From assembly GCF_022760835.1 (NCBI RefSeq), contig NZ_JAKTNQ010000010.1:1-64000 (forward strand): a DNA stretch of 64,000 nt, written 5' to 3'. Each line of letters starts with the position of its first letter. The stretch's first letter is position 1. The notes beneath the pieces were generated by a model. That model did not search any database. It had not been told where the DNA came from and saw nothing but the letters and a program-made list of their open reading frames with translations. The translations under genes were made by a program, and so were the position numbers. The DNA comes from Thermus altitudinis. GTDB lineage: Bacteria; Deinococcota; Deinococci; Deinococcales; Thermaceae. Shown in pieces: positions 53,721 through 62,609 of this stretch.

Positions 53721-54547
53721 TGGACCAGTCGCCAGATCTCCCCCGCATTCCCCCCACCCGAGGCGGTCACGGTGAGGGAGAGGTCTACTGTTCTGGTGAG
53801 GCTCCCCGAGGTGGCCTTGACCCGCAGGGCATAGGCTCCCTCTTCCACACCCTCCGCCACCTCGATGGTCAGGGTCTGGGTCACCTGGTTCGTCCCCGTC
53901 ACGTTCAGGCTGTTGGGGCTCAGGGTGAAGCCGCTGGGGGTATTGCCGTTTTGGTCCTCCAGGCTGAGGGTCACCTGCCCCGTGAACCCGTTTTGCGGGG
54001 TGAGGGTGAGCTGCGTGGTACCGCTACCCCCCTGCTGAACGGTGAGGCTGGTGGGGTTCAGAGAGAGGCTGAAGTTGGGGGCGGGAACCCCCAGGGCCAC
54101 GGGGTCCCGCACCTGGCCGTTGGCCTGGCCGTCCGCGTCCAAGGGACCCCCATCCCGCACCCTGAAGGTGGCCGTGCGCCCCGAGAGCTGGGCATCCGGG
54201 ATGGGGGTACAGTTCCCGTTCAGGCACTTCAGGAGCACCGCCCCCTGGGGCAGGTCCCGTGGGAAGGAGAGGGTCACGGTGAGGGTGCCTCCCGCTTGGG
54301 GCACCTGGGCAGTGAAGCTGATCCCGCCGTAGGGGGTCTGGAAGCCGGGGGCGTTCACCGGGGCGGTTGAGGGGTTCTGGGTGAAGCTTCCCCCCTGCAG
54401 GGCTACCTGCACCTGGCCACCGGGGGTGTTTACGGTTTCTGAGGTAGGGCTACCCCCTGTGTTGCCCCCGCAGGCGGAGAGGAGAAGGAGAGCGAAAAGG
54501 AGAAGGGTCTTGAGCCTATGCCAACCGTGGCTTGGGGAGGTCCTCAT
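52088..54547 (-). CDS. Lipoprotein with 14 propeller-like repeats
   Basis: 819 residues. Signal peptide with lipobox LLSACGG (Cys near residue 27), so it is a lipid-anchored surface protein. Residues about 30-160 form a beta domain; about 165-260 an Ig-like domain (QGGSGTTQLTLTPQNGFTG, ending DLSLTVTAS). From about 265 to the end run 14 units of about 40 residues, each with VTYGNGLFVAVG, GTILTSPDGxSWT and SGT. Units of this kind form beta-propeller blades (BNR/YCF48-like), and 14 would make two seven-bladed propellers. Ligand unknown; adhesion or sugar binding is plausible. Confidence 0.8.
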   Translation of the reverse strand: MRTSPSHGWHRLKTLLLFALLLLSACGGNTGGSPTSETVNTPGGQVQVALQGGSFTQNPSTAPVNAPGFQTPYGGISFTAQVPQAGGTLTVTLSFPRDLPQGAVLLKCLNGNCTPIPDAQLSGRTATFRVRDGGPLDADGQANGQVRDPVALGVPAPNFSLSLNPTSLTVQQGGSGTTQLTLTPQNGFTGQVTLSLEDQNGNTPSGFTLSPNSLNVTGTNQVTQTLTIEVAEGVEEGAYALRVKATSGSLTRTVDLSLTVTASGGGNAGEIWRLVQTGAPLNHVTHGNGRFVAVGSGGTILTSPDGVNWTPRASGTSRELYGVAYGNGLFVAVGRDGTILTSPDGESWTEQTSGTWAWLNGVTYGNGLFVAVGSWGTILTSSNGVNWTPRTSGTGNHLYGVTYANDLFVAVGRDGTILTSPDGESWTEQASGTDSDLFGVTYGNGRFVAIGGSGTILTSPDGESWTEQASGVVNSLYGVTHGNGLFVVVGNETILTSSDGASWTRQDLDGEGSLYGVTFKDGLFVAVGGVAFVAEGVVSGSTIFTSSDGESWTPRALGAWNDLYGVTYGNGLFVAVGEGDTILTSSNGTSWTQRAAPPWTRPFSVTYGNGLFVAGGQGGAILTSQDGVSWTARGTGIGSNLVGVTYNGLFVAVGTGGTILTSPNGVSWTQQTSGTGNHLYGVTYGNGLFVAVGGNGTILTSPDGVSWTQQASGTSRELYGVTYGNGLFVAVGRDGTILTSQDGESWIPRASGTWAWLNGVAYGNGLYVAVGSGGIILTSPDGENWTLRASGTGNELNGVTYANGRFVAVGDWGTIVTSP

Positions 54548-54729
54548 CTGTTCATCACCTCCTCACTCCTCACCCTAGTGGCGGGACCTTACACGGGACT
54601 TAACAGGAGGGCGTGATGCGGCAGGTGGCTGCTACTTCCCCACCTCCCGTCTACTTCAAACGAGGGTTCCCGGTACCCCCACCTAACCGATTCCAAAAGG
54701 GCTTGGTAGACTGACCCTCGAGGTGCCCC

Positions 54730-55887
54730 ATGCTGGACTTTTACGCCCTAGAAGACCTCCTCACCCCGGAGGAGAGGGAGATCGGAAAGGCCGCCCGTCG
54801 TTTCCTGGAAAAGGAGGCCCTGCCCTACATCCGCGGCTGGTGGGAGGAAGGGGTCTTCCCCACCCACCTCATACCCCGGTTTGCCGAGATGGGCTTCCTA
54901 GGCCCCACCCTGCCCCCGGAGTACGGGGGGGCAGGGGTTTCCAGCGCCGCTTATGGCCTCATCGCCTACGAGCTAGAGCGGGTGGACTCAGGGCTTAGGA
55001 GCTTTGTCAGCGTGCAGAGTTCCTTGGTCATGTACCCCATCTACGCCTTCGGCAGCGAGGAGCAGAAGCGGGCGTTCCTGCCCAAGCTGGCCCGGGGGGA
55101 GATGGTGGGGGCTTTCGGCCTCACGGAACCCGATGGCGGCTCCGACCCCTACGGCAACATGCGCACCACGGCCCGCCGGGAGGGGGACACCTGGGTGCTC
55201 AACGGCAGCAAGATGTGGATCACCAACGGCAACCTGGCCCATATCGCCCTCATCTGGGCCAAGGACCAGGAGGGGCGGGTCCTGGGCTTCCTCGTCCCCA
55301 CCGACACCAAAGGCTTCCAGGCCCGGGAGATCCCGCACAAGATGAGCCTACGGGCCTCGGTGACCAGCGAGCTGGTGCTGGAGGAGGTGCGGGTGCCTGA
55401 GGAGCTGCGCCTACCCAAGGCGGAGGGCCTTAAAGCCCCCCTCTCCTGCCTCACCCAGGCCCGCTTCGGCATCGCCTGGGGGGTTTTGGGGGCCTTGGAG
55501 GCCGTGTACACGGAAGCGCTGGAGTTCGCCAAAAGCCGAAGCACCTTCGGAACACCCCTGGCCCAAAAGCAGCTGGTGCAGGCCAAGCTGGCGGAGATGC
55601 TCTCCGACCACACGGAGGGCCTCCTCCTGGCCTGGCGCCTGGCCCGGCTTAAGGACGAGGGGAAGCTAACGCCGGCCCAGGTTTCCCTGGCCAAGCGGCA
55701 AAACGTGATGAAGGCCCTGAAGGCCGCCCGCCTGGCCCGGGACATCCTGGGGGGGAGCGGCATCACCCTGGAGTACCACGCCATCCGCCACATGCTCAAC
55801 CTGGAAACCGTTTACACCTACGAGGGCACCCACGACATCCACACCCTGGTCCTGGGGCGGGAGGCCACGGGGCTTAGCGCCTTCTAG
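54730..55887 (+). CDS. Acyl-CoA dehydrogenase, glutaryl-CoA dehydrogenase type
   Basis: 385 residues. VDSGLRSFVSVQSSLVM, FGLTEPDGGSDP, WITNGNLAHIALIWAK (FAD-binding) and RQNVMKALKAARLARDILGG, with the catalytic Glu in TYEGTHDIHTLVLGR. These are features of glutaryl-CoA dehydrogenase (oxidative decarboxylation to crotonyl-CoA in Lys/Trp breakdown) more than of short- or medium-chain enzymes. Substrate Arg of GCDH was not checked. It is followed three bases later by holA. TAGACT and a GAGGTG site precede it. Confidence 0.85.
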   Translation: MLDFYALEDLLTPEEREIGKAARRFLEKEALPYIRGWWEEGVFPTHLIPRFAEMGFLGPTLPPEYGGAGVSSAAYGLIAYELERVDSGLRSFVSVQSSLVMYPIYAFGSEEQKRAFLPKLARGEMVGAFGLTEPDGGSDPYGNMRTTARREGDTWVLNGSKMWITNGNLAHIALIWAKDQEGRVLGFLVPTDTKGFQAREIPHKMSLRASVTSELVLEEVRVPEELRLPKAEGLKAPLSCLTQARFGIAWGVLGALEAVYTEALEFAKSRSTFGTPLAQKQLVQAKLAEMLSDHTEGLLLAWRLARLKDEGKLTPAQVSLAKRQNVMKALKAARLARDILGGSGITLEYHAIRHMLNLETVYTYEGTHDIHTLVLGREATGLSAF

Positions 55888-55890
55888 GCC

Positions 55891-56784
55891 ATGGTCATCG
55901 CCTTTACCGGGGACCCCTTCCTGGCCAAGGAGGCGCTTCTCCAGGAGGCTTCCCTTCGGGGCCTCACCCGCTTCACCGAACCCACCCCGGAAGCCCTGGC
56001 CGAGGCCCTAAGCCCCGGCCTCTTCGGGCAAGCCGGAGCCCTGCTGGACCTGCGGGAGGTGGGCGACGGGGAGTGGAAGGCGTTAAAGCCCCTTCTGGAA
56101 AACGTCCCTGAAGGGGTGGCCGTGCTGATCCTTGATCCTAAGCCCACCACCGCCCGGGCCGCCTTCTACCGCACCCGGGAAAGGCGGGACTTCCCCACCC
56201 CTAAGGGAAAGGACCTGGTGCGCCACCTGGAAAACCGGGCCAAGCGCCTGGGGCTAAGGCTGCCCGCCGGCATCGCCCAGTACCTGGCCTCCCTGGAGGG
56301 GGACCTCGAGGCCCTGGAAAGGGAGCTGGAAAAGCTGGCCCTCCTCACGCCCCCCCTCACCCTGGAGAAGGTGGAAAGGGTGGTGGCCCTAAAGCCCCCG
56401 GTCACGGGGTTTGACCTGGTGCGGGCCGTGCTGGAAGGGGACGCCAAAAGGGCCTTCCGCCACCTGAAGCGGTTGAGGGAAGAGGGCGAGGAACCCCTAA
56501 GGCTCCTGGGGGCCTTCGCCTGGCAGTTTGCCCTTCTGGCCCGGGCCTGGATGCTCCTTGAGGAAAACCCCAGGCCCACGGAAGGGGATTTGGCCCGCCT
56601 CGAGGCCCACCCCTACGCGGCCAAGCGGGCAGTGGAGCTGGCCCGAAGCCTCACAGGAAACGCCCTAAAGGCCAGCCTGGAAGCCCTCATAGCAGGGGAA
56701 CGCCGGGCCAAGGAGGGCAAAGACCCTTGGCTGGCCCTGGAGAGGGCGGTCCATACCCTGCTGAACACCCTTCCCCGGGGCTAG
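55891..56784 (+). CDS. holA: DNA polymerase III delta subunit
   Basis: 297 residues, close to the T. thermophilus delta subunit as I remember it (MVIAFTGDPFLA at the start, KGKDLVRHLENRAKRLGLRL, EGDLEALERELEKLALL, PVTGFDLVRAVL, EEPLRLLGAFAWQFALLARA). Delta opens the sliding clamp in the clamp loader. It follows the acyl-CoA dehydrogenase by three bases, probably cotranscribed although functionally unrelated. Confidence 0.93.
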   Translation: MVIAFTGDPFLAKEALLQEASLRGLTRFTEPTPEALAEALSPGLFGQAGALLDLREVGDGEWKALKPLLENVPEGVAVLILDPKPTTARAAFYRTRERRDFPTPKGKDLVRHLENRAKRLGLRLPAGIAQYLASLEGDLEALERELEKLALLTPPLTLEKVERVVALKPPVTGFDLVRAVLEGDAKRAFRHLKRLREEGEEPLRLLGAFAWQFALLARAWMLLEENPRPTEGDLARLEAHPYAAKRAVELARSLTGNALKASLEALIAGERRAKEGKDPWLALERAVHTLLNTLPRG

Positions 56785-56803
56785 GCACCCCTGCCCCCAG
56801 CGG

Positions 56804-56839
56804 TTGACTCGCGGGTCAGTTTCGGGATAGGCTTTTCCC
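56804..56839 (+). promoter_or_regulatory. tldD promoter, leaderless
   Basis: TTGACT (56804-56809), 18-base spacer, TAGGCT (56828-56833), six bases, ATG at 56840. Best example of the leaderless pattern in the window. TGAC-N6-GTCA overlaps the -35 and might be an operator. Confidence 0.8.
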
Positions 56840-58234
56840 ATGCTGCATCCGGACGTGGTAGCAGACCTCCTCAACAAGGCCCTCAAGGGCGGGGCCGACT
56901 TTGGGGAAGTCTACGTGGAGCGCTCCAAGAGGAGGCGCATGACCGTGCGCTATGGCAGGCTGGACGAGGCCATCTCGGGGCTGGACTACGGGGCGGGTTT
57001 AAGGCTTTTCTTCGGCACTGAGGTGGTCTACGCCTACACCAACCAGCTCACCCAAGAAGGGCTTCAAGAAGCCCTGGAGACCCTGCTTCGGGCCAAAGGG
57101 GCCCTGGGAAGGGTGGACGAGCGGGGGGCTGGGGGCCTGGACTTCCGCAAGGCCTCCCCCCGAGGCCTCCACACCCCTAAGGTGCCCTACGGGGAAAAGG
57201 ACAAACGCTTCCGCTTGGAAAGGCTATTGGAGGCCGAGGCCGGGGCCCGGATCGCCCCCGAGATCCAGCAGGTGGAGGCCAGCCTGCAGGAATGGGAGCA
57301 GGAGGTCTTGATCGCCAATACCGAGGGCACCTGGGCCGAGGAGAAGAGGGTCCGCACCCGGCTAGTGGTGCTGGCGGTGGCCCAGGAGGGCACGGAGGTC
57401 CAGACCGGTTACGCCGCCCCCGGCAAAAGCGTGGGCCTGGAACTCTTTGACCTCTACCCGCCCCAGGAGGTGGGGGCCAAGGCCGCCCGGCAAGCCCTCA
57501 CCAACCTAAGGGCCAAACCCGCCCCTGCCGGCACCATGCCCGTGGTGGTGGGGAAGGCCTTTGGCGGGGTCATCTTCCACGAGGCCTTGGGGCACCTTCT
57601 GGAGACCACCAGTGTGGCCAAGAAGGCCAGCGTCCTGGCCGATAGGCTGGGGGAGGAAGTGGCCAGCCCCGTGGTCACCTACGTGGACGACGGTACCCTG
57701 CCCCACGCCTGGGGTTCCACGGAGGTGGACGACGAGGGCCGCCCCACGGAGCGCACGGTGCTGATAGAGAAGGGCATCTTGCGAAGCTACATGGTGGACC
57801 GCCTGGGCCACCTCCTCACCGGCTATCCCCTAACGGGCTCGGGCCGCCGGCAGGACTACACCCTGGCCCCCACCTCGAGGATGCGCAACACCTTCATCGC
57901 CCCGGGCGACCAGGAGGTGGAGGAGCTCATCGCCAGCGTGGAGTTTGGCCTTTACGCCAAGGACCTAGGGGGCGGGCAGGTGAAGCCGGGCTCGGGGGAG
58001 TACAACTTTGCCGTGCAGGAGGGGTACATCATCCGCCACGGCCGCCTGGAGGAGCCCGTCCGCGGGGCCATGCTGGTGGGCAAGGGGCCCGAGACCATCC
58101 GGAAGGTGGTGGCCGTGGCCAAGGACTGGGAAAACGCCCCCGGCATGTGCGGAAGCCTCTCGGGGATGGTGCCGGTGGAGGTGGGCCAGCCCCACGTGCT
58201 GGTCTCGGAGATCGTGGTGGGGGGTAGGGCATGA
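56840..58234 (+). CDS. tldD: Metalloprotease TldD
   Basis: 464 residues. Zinc motif HExxxH in FHEALGHLLE near 250, N-terminal TldD fold (GADFGEVYVERSKRRRMTVRYGRLDEA), and the Gly-rich GSGRRQDYTLAPTSRMRNTF toward the C-terminus. TldD and TldE form a heterodimeric protease that trims unfolded peptides, including microcin precursors and antitoxins in enterobacteria. Its stop overlaps the tldE start by four bases. It has its own promoter. Confidence 0.95.
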   Translation: MLHPDVVADLLNKALKGGADFGEVYVERSKRRRMTVRYGRLDEAISGLDYGAGLRLFFGTEVVYAYTNQLTQEGLQEALETLLRAKGALGRVDERGAGGLDFRKASPRGLHTPKVPYGEKDKRFRLERLLEAEAGARIAPEIQQVEASLQEWEQEVLIANTEGTWAEEKRVRTRLVVLAVAQEGTEVQTGYAAPGKSVGLELFDLYPPQEVGAKAARQALTNLRAKPAPAGTMPVVVGKAFGGVIFHEALGHLLETTSVAKKASVLADRLGEEVASPVVTYVDDGTLPHAWGSTEVDDEGRPTERTVLIEKGILRSYMVDRLGHLLTGYPLTGSGRRQDYTLAPTSRMRNTFIAPGDQEVEELIASVEFGLYAKDLGGGQVKPGSGEYNFAVQEGYIIRHGRLEEPVRGAMLVGKGPETIRKVVAVAKDWENAPGMCGSLSGMVPVEVGQPHVLVSEIVVGGRA

Positions 58235-59541
58235 CCCTGGAGGAAGCCAAACGGTACCTGTTAAGGCGGGCCAAGGAGCTGGGCCTCGAGGCGGAGGTGC
58301 TTTTCCAGGAAGAGCGGGAGCTCTCCCTGAGGGCCCGGCAGGGCACCCTGGAGGAGATCAAGGAGGCCCGGCAGGGGGGCATTGGCCTAAGGGTGTTGGT
58401 GCAGGGTCGGCTGGGCTACGCCTATACGGAAGAGCTCTCCCCCGAAGCCTTGGACTGGGCCCTCTCCGAAGCCCGGGATAACGCCCTGCTTTCCGGCAAG
58501 GAAGGCACCCTCCCTCCGGGGCAGGCCCTGGGAAGCCACGACCTCTTGGGCGAGGGGCTTTCCGCTCCCCTCGAGGCTAAGAAGCAAGCCGCCTTGGAGC
58601 TGGAAAGGGCCCTATGGGCAGACCCCAGGACCCGAAGCGTCCTCATGGGGGGTTATATGGAAAAGGAGGTCCGGGTGGCCCTGGCCAGCACCCTGGGCAC
58701 CGAGGGAGCCTTCCGCACCGGGCTTGCCGGGATGGGGGGAAGCCTGGTGATGGCGGAGGGCAATAGCCTCAAGCAAGGCTGGGACTTTCGGCTGGCCAAG
58801 GAGTTCCACGCCCTGGACCCTGGCCGCACCGCCTTGGAGATCCGGGAGAAAACCGCAAGGCTACTAGACGCCAAACCCCTCCCCACGGGCCGCTACCGGG
58901 CCTACCTGGAGCCCAAGGCCATGGCGGGCCTCCTCTTCGTGCTCTCCCGCTCCCTTTCCGCCAAAAGTGCCCTGGAAGGCAAAAGCCGCCTCGTAAACCG
59001 CTTAGGGGAAAGGATCGCCTCGGAATGGGTCACCCTGGTGGACGACCCCACCCTGGAAAAGGGTTTGGTCTCCCGTCCCTTTGACGCCGAGGGCACTCCG
59101 GCCCGGCGCACGGTGGTGGTGGCCAAGGGGGTCTTCAAGACCTTCCTCCACAACAGCGAAACCGCCAAAGCCCTGGGCCAAGAAAACACCGGCCACGCCT
59201 TCCGCACCTACCGCGGGGTTTTGGATGTGGCCCCCACCAACCTGTATCTGGAACCCGTGGGCAACCTGCACCTGGAAAAGGGGGTCCTGATAACCGAGTT
59301 CATGGGCCTCCACGCCGGGGCCAACCCCGTGAGCCTAGACTTCTCCCTCCAGGCCCTGGGGCTATGGGTGGAGGAGGGGGAGGTGCGGTACGCGGTGGAA
59401 AACTTCGCCGTGGCCGGGAACCTCTTGGAACTTCTCCAGGCCATAGAGGCCGTAGGGGAAGAGGTGGAGTGGGAGGTGATGGGCGCCGCCTTCGGAAGCC
59501 CTTTGGTGGCGGTGGCCGAGCTTTCCTTTGCCGGGGCCTAA
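58231..59541 (+). CDS. tldE: TldE/PmbA partner of TldD
   Basis: 436 residues with the PmbA/TldE fold (AEVLFQEERELSLRARQGTL, GIGLRVLVQGRLGYAYTE, and a C-terminal GANPVSLDFSLQALGLWVE-type region). It lacks the HExxxH zinc site of TldD, as expected for the non-catalytic half. Start overlaps the tldD stop (ATGA), so the two subunits are translated together. Confidence 0.93.
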   Translation: MTLEEAKRYLLRRAKELGLEAEVLFQEERELSLRARQGTLEEIKEARQGGIGLRVLVQGRLGYAYTEELSPEALDWALSEARDNALLSGKEGTLPPGQALGSHDLLGEGLSAPLEAKKQAALELERALWADPRTRSVLMGGYMEKEVRVALASTLGTEGAFRTGLAGMGGSLVMAEGNSLKQGWDFRLAKEFHALDPGRTALEIREKTARLLDAKPLPTGRYRAYLEPKAMAGLLFVLSRSLSAKSALEGKSRLVNRLGERIASEWVTLVDDPTLEKGLVSRPFDAEGTPARRTVVVAKGVFKTFLHNSETAKALGQENTGHAFRTYRGVLDVAPTNLYLEPVGNLHLEKGVLITEFMGLHAGANPVSLDFSLQALGLWVEEGEVRYAVENFAVAGNLLELLQAIEAVGEEVEWEVMGAAFGSPLVAVAELSFAGA

Positions 59542-59640
59542 GGCCACCCAAGGCTTTCAGCCGGTGGAGGGTCTACACCAGCCACACCCCCCAATCCCTT
59601 CCCTCCATCTTGCCCGGGAGAAGCTCCTGGCCACGCCCAG

Positions 59641-59793
59641 GATCCTGACCCCCTCTACGCCTTGCCCAAGGTGGGGGTGACGTCCCATATAGGCCAGGCG
59701 GGAAGAAGGACCCGGGAGCGCAGGGCCGGGATGGCGGTGGAAAACCTGCCCGCGGCTTTGGAGGGAAAAGAGCCCCCAAACCCGGTAGTATGA
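59641..59793 (+). pseudogene. C-terminal remnant of a D-2-hydroxyacid dehydrogenase
   Basis: 50 codons in one frame read DPDPLYALPKVGVTSHIG, then QAGRRTRERRAGMAVENL and PAALEGKEPPNPVV, then stop. This is the C-terminal end of glyoxylate/hydroxypyruvate reductase-type enzymes, including the catalytic His in THIG (here SHIG). The rest of the gene is missing; tldE ends 100 bases upstream. A short piece before it (CPGEAPGHA) may derive from the N-terminus, suggesting a large internal deletion. Its stop overlaps the promoter of the next gene. Confidence 0.7.
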
Positions 59794-59798
59794 GCCCC

Positions 59799-60542
59799 AT
59801 GGGCTTCGTCATCGGCCTTCTCGGCGGGGGGTTTGGGGGGCTTGTGGGGCTTGGGGGGGGCACGGTGATGATTCCCCTCATGGTGGGGCTTTTGCGGCTA
59901 ACCCAGCACAAGGCCCACGGCACCAGCCTGGTGGCGGTTTTCTTCACCGGGCTGGTGGGAGCCTTCACCTATGGGCTACAAGGTTCCTTGAGCTTGAAGG
60001 CGGCCTTGTTTCTGGCTGCCACGGCCATCCTCACCGCCCGCTTTGGGGCCCGCTATGCCCACAGCTTGGCGGAGAAGGATCTTAAGCGGGCCTTTGGCTG
60101 GTTCCTCCTCGTGGTCTCCTTTTTGCTGCTCCTGAAACCCTACCTGGCCCCCATGGGCCTGGTGCGGGGCGAAACCTGGGAAGACCTAACCCTTCTCTTG
60201 GCAGGAGGCTTCACCGGTTTCCTCTCCGGCATGATGGGGGTGGGCGGGGGAACCATCATGGTCCCGGCCATGGTGCTCCTCCTGGGCATGGACCAGCACA
60301 CGGCCCAGGGCACGAGCCTCCTCGCCATGGTTCCCGCCAGCCTGGTGGGGGCCTACACCCATTACCGCCTGGGCAACGTGGACACCCTTCTCGCCCCGGG
60401 GCTGGTCCCCGGGGTGCTCCTGGGAACCTTCATCGGCGGAGAGGCCGCCCATTTCCTGCCGGAAGCCACCTTACGGCTTGTTTTCGCTGCCGTGCTCCTC
60501 TGGACGGCCTGGCGGTACCTGCGCCCCCAGGGAAAAAAGTAA
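59799..60542 (+). CDS. TauE/SafE family permease
   Basis: 247 residues, about eight helices in two homologous halves, each opening with a Gly-rich turn (GGFGGLVGLGGGTVMIPLM and GFLSGMMGVGGGTIMVPAM) and a conserved HxAHGTS/HTAQGTS motif. The family exports or imports sulfite, sulfoacetate and related anions. ATG 59799 is preferred because TAGTAT lies seven bases upstream, inside the dehydrogenase remnant. Substrate unknown. Confidence 0.88.
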   Translation: MGFVIGLLGGGFGGLVGLGGGTVMIPLMVGLLRLTQHKAHGTSLVAVFFTGLVGAFTYGLQGSLSLKAALFLAATAILTARFGARYAHSLAEKDLKRAFGWFLLVVSFLLLLKPYLAPMGLVRGETWEDLTLLLAGGFTGFLSGMMGVGGGTIMVPAMVLLLGMDQHTAQGTSLLAMVPASLVGAYTHYRLGNVDTLLAPGLVPGVLLGTFIGGEAAHFLPEATLRLVFAAVLLWTAWRYLRPQGKK

Positions 60543-60576
60543 ACGTGTTTACCCTTCCCAGGGCCAAGGGTAGACT
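60539..60576 (+). promoter_or_regulatory. Promoter with two overlapping palindromes before the SPW gene
   Basis: TTTACC (60548-60553), 17-base spacer, TAGACT (60571-60576). GTAAAC-GT-GTTTAC (60539-60552) covers the -35, and TACCCTT-N9-AAGGGTA (60550-60572) fills the spacer. This looks like one or two operators. Confidence 0.5.
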
Positions 60577-60603
60577 ATGGTAAAGGGGAAAGGAGGTGAG
60601 CTT

Positions 60604-60933
60604 ATGCAGCGCTGGCAGGACTGGGCCAATCTTGTCCTTGGCGTTTGGCTCATCCTTTCCCCGTGGCTTTTGGGATTTAGCGGCACCCCCGCCGCCATGT
60701 GGAATGCGGTCCTCGTGGGGGTGGTGGTGGGGCTCATGGCCCTTATGCACCTTAGGGGTGGCCCCATGTGGGAGGAGTGGGTGAGCGTGGTCCTGGGCGT
60801 CTGGCTCATCCTCTCCCCCTGGATCCTGGGCTTTAGCGGAATGGGGAACGCCATGTGGAACGCCGTTATCGTGGGCCTTCTTGTGGGGGCTCTAGCCCTA
60901 AGCGTCACCCGGGAAAAGCCCAAGGCCGCCTAA
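60604..60933 (+). CDS. SPW-repeat membrane protein
   Basis: 109 residues, four helices in two near-identical halves, each with the SPW motif: VWLILSPWLLGFSGTPAAMWN and VWLILSPWILGFSGMGNAMWN (split by about 55 residues). SPW proteins are widespread and of unknown function. A strong ribosome site (AAGGAGGTGAG) precedes ATG 60604. A hairpin follows at 60958. The operator-like promoter suggests conditional expression. Confidence 0.85.
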   Translation: MQRWQDWANLVLGVWLILSPWLLGFSGTPAAMWNAVLVGVVVGLMALMHLRGGPMWEEWVSVVLGVWLILSPWILGFSGMGNAMWNAVIVGLLVGALALSVTREKPKAA

Positions 60934-60957
60934 ACCCAAGCTCCTCGCGCAAACGCT

Positions 60958-60983
60958 CCCGCCTGGAGCCTAACCCAGGCGGG
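60958..60983 (+). terminator. Hairpin after the SPW gene
   Basis: CCCGCCTGG (60958-60966) pairs with CCAGGCGGG (60975-60983), loop AGCCTAAC. No T-run, but it separates the SPW gene from the pyr promoter ten bases later. Confidence 0.55.
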
Positions 60984-60992
60984 ACCTCCCCC

Positions 60993-61055
60993 TTGCCAGC
61001 ATCCCCTTCCGGGTGTAAGGTGGGAATGGCCTTTAAACCGGTCCCGCGAGGCCGG
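60993..61055 (+). promoter_or_regulatory. pyr operon promoter and PyrR-binding hairpin
   Basis: TTGCCA (60993-60998), 17 bases, TAAGGT (61016-61021). The expected start point near 61028 agrees with the start mapped about 115 bases before pyrR in Thermus ZO5. CCGG (61038-61041) pairs with CCGG (61052-61055) around CC/GG and the hexaloop CCGCGA (61044-61049), matching the PyrR loop consensus CNGNGA. Confidence 0.75.
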
Positions 61056-61067
61056 AAAGGGGGAAAA

Positions 61068-62591
<1,524 letters not shown>

Positions 62592-62609
62592 GGCCAAAGG
62601 AGGCACGGC

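Noticed and set aside
52514-54370. 618-codon plus-strand frame opposite the repeat lipoprotein
   Set aside because: It is repetitive only because the minus-strand gene is; no start signal, and composition (Gly, His, Pro, Glu) is that of an antisense frame.
56805-56818. TGAC-N6-GTCA as an FNR or fatty-acid regulator operator before tldD
   Set aside because: The spacer is six bases rather than four and the neighbouring gene gives no support; kept only as a remark in the promoter entry.
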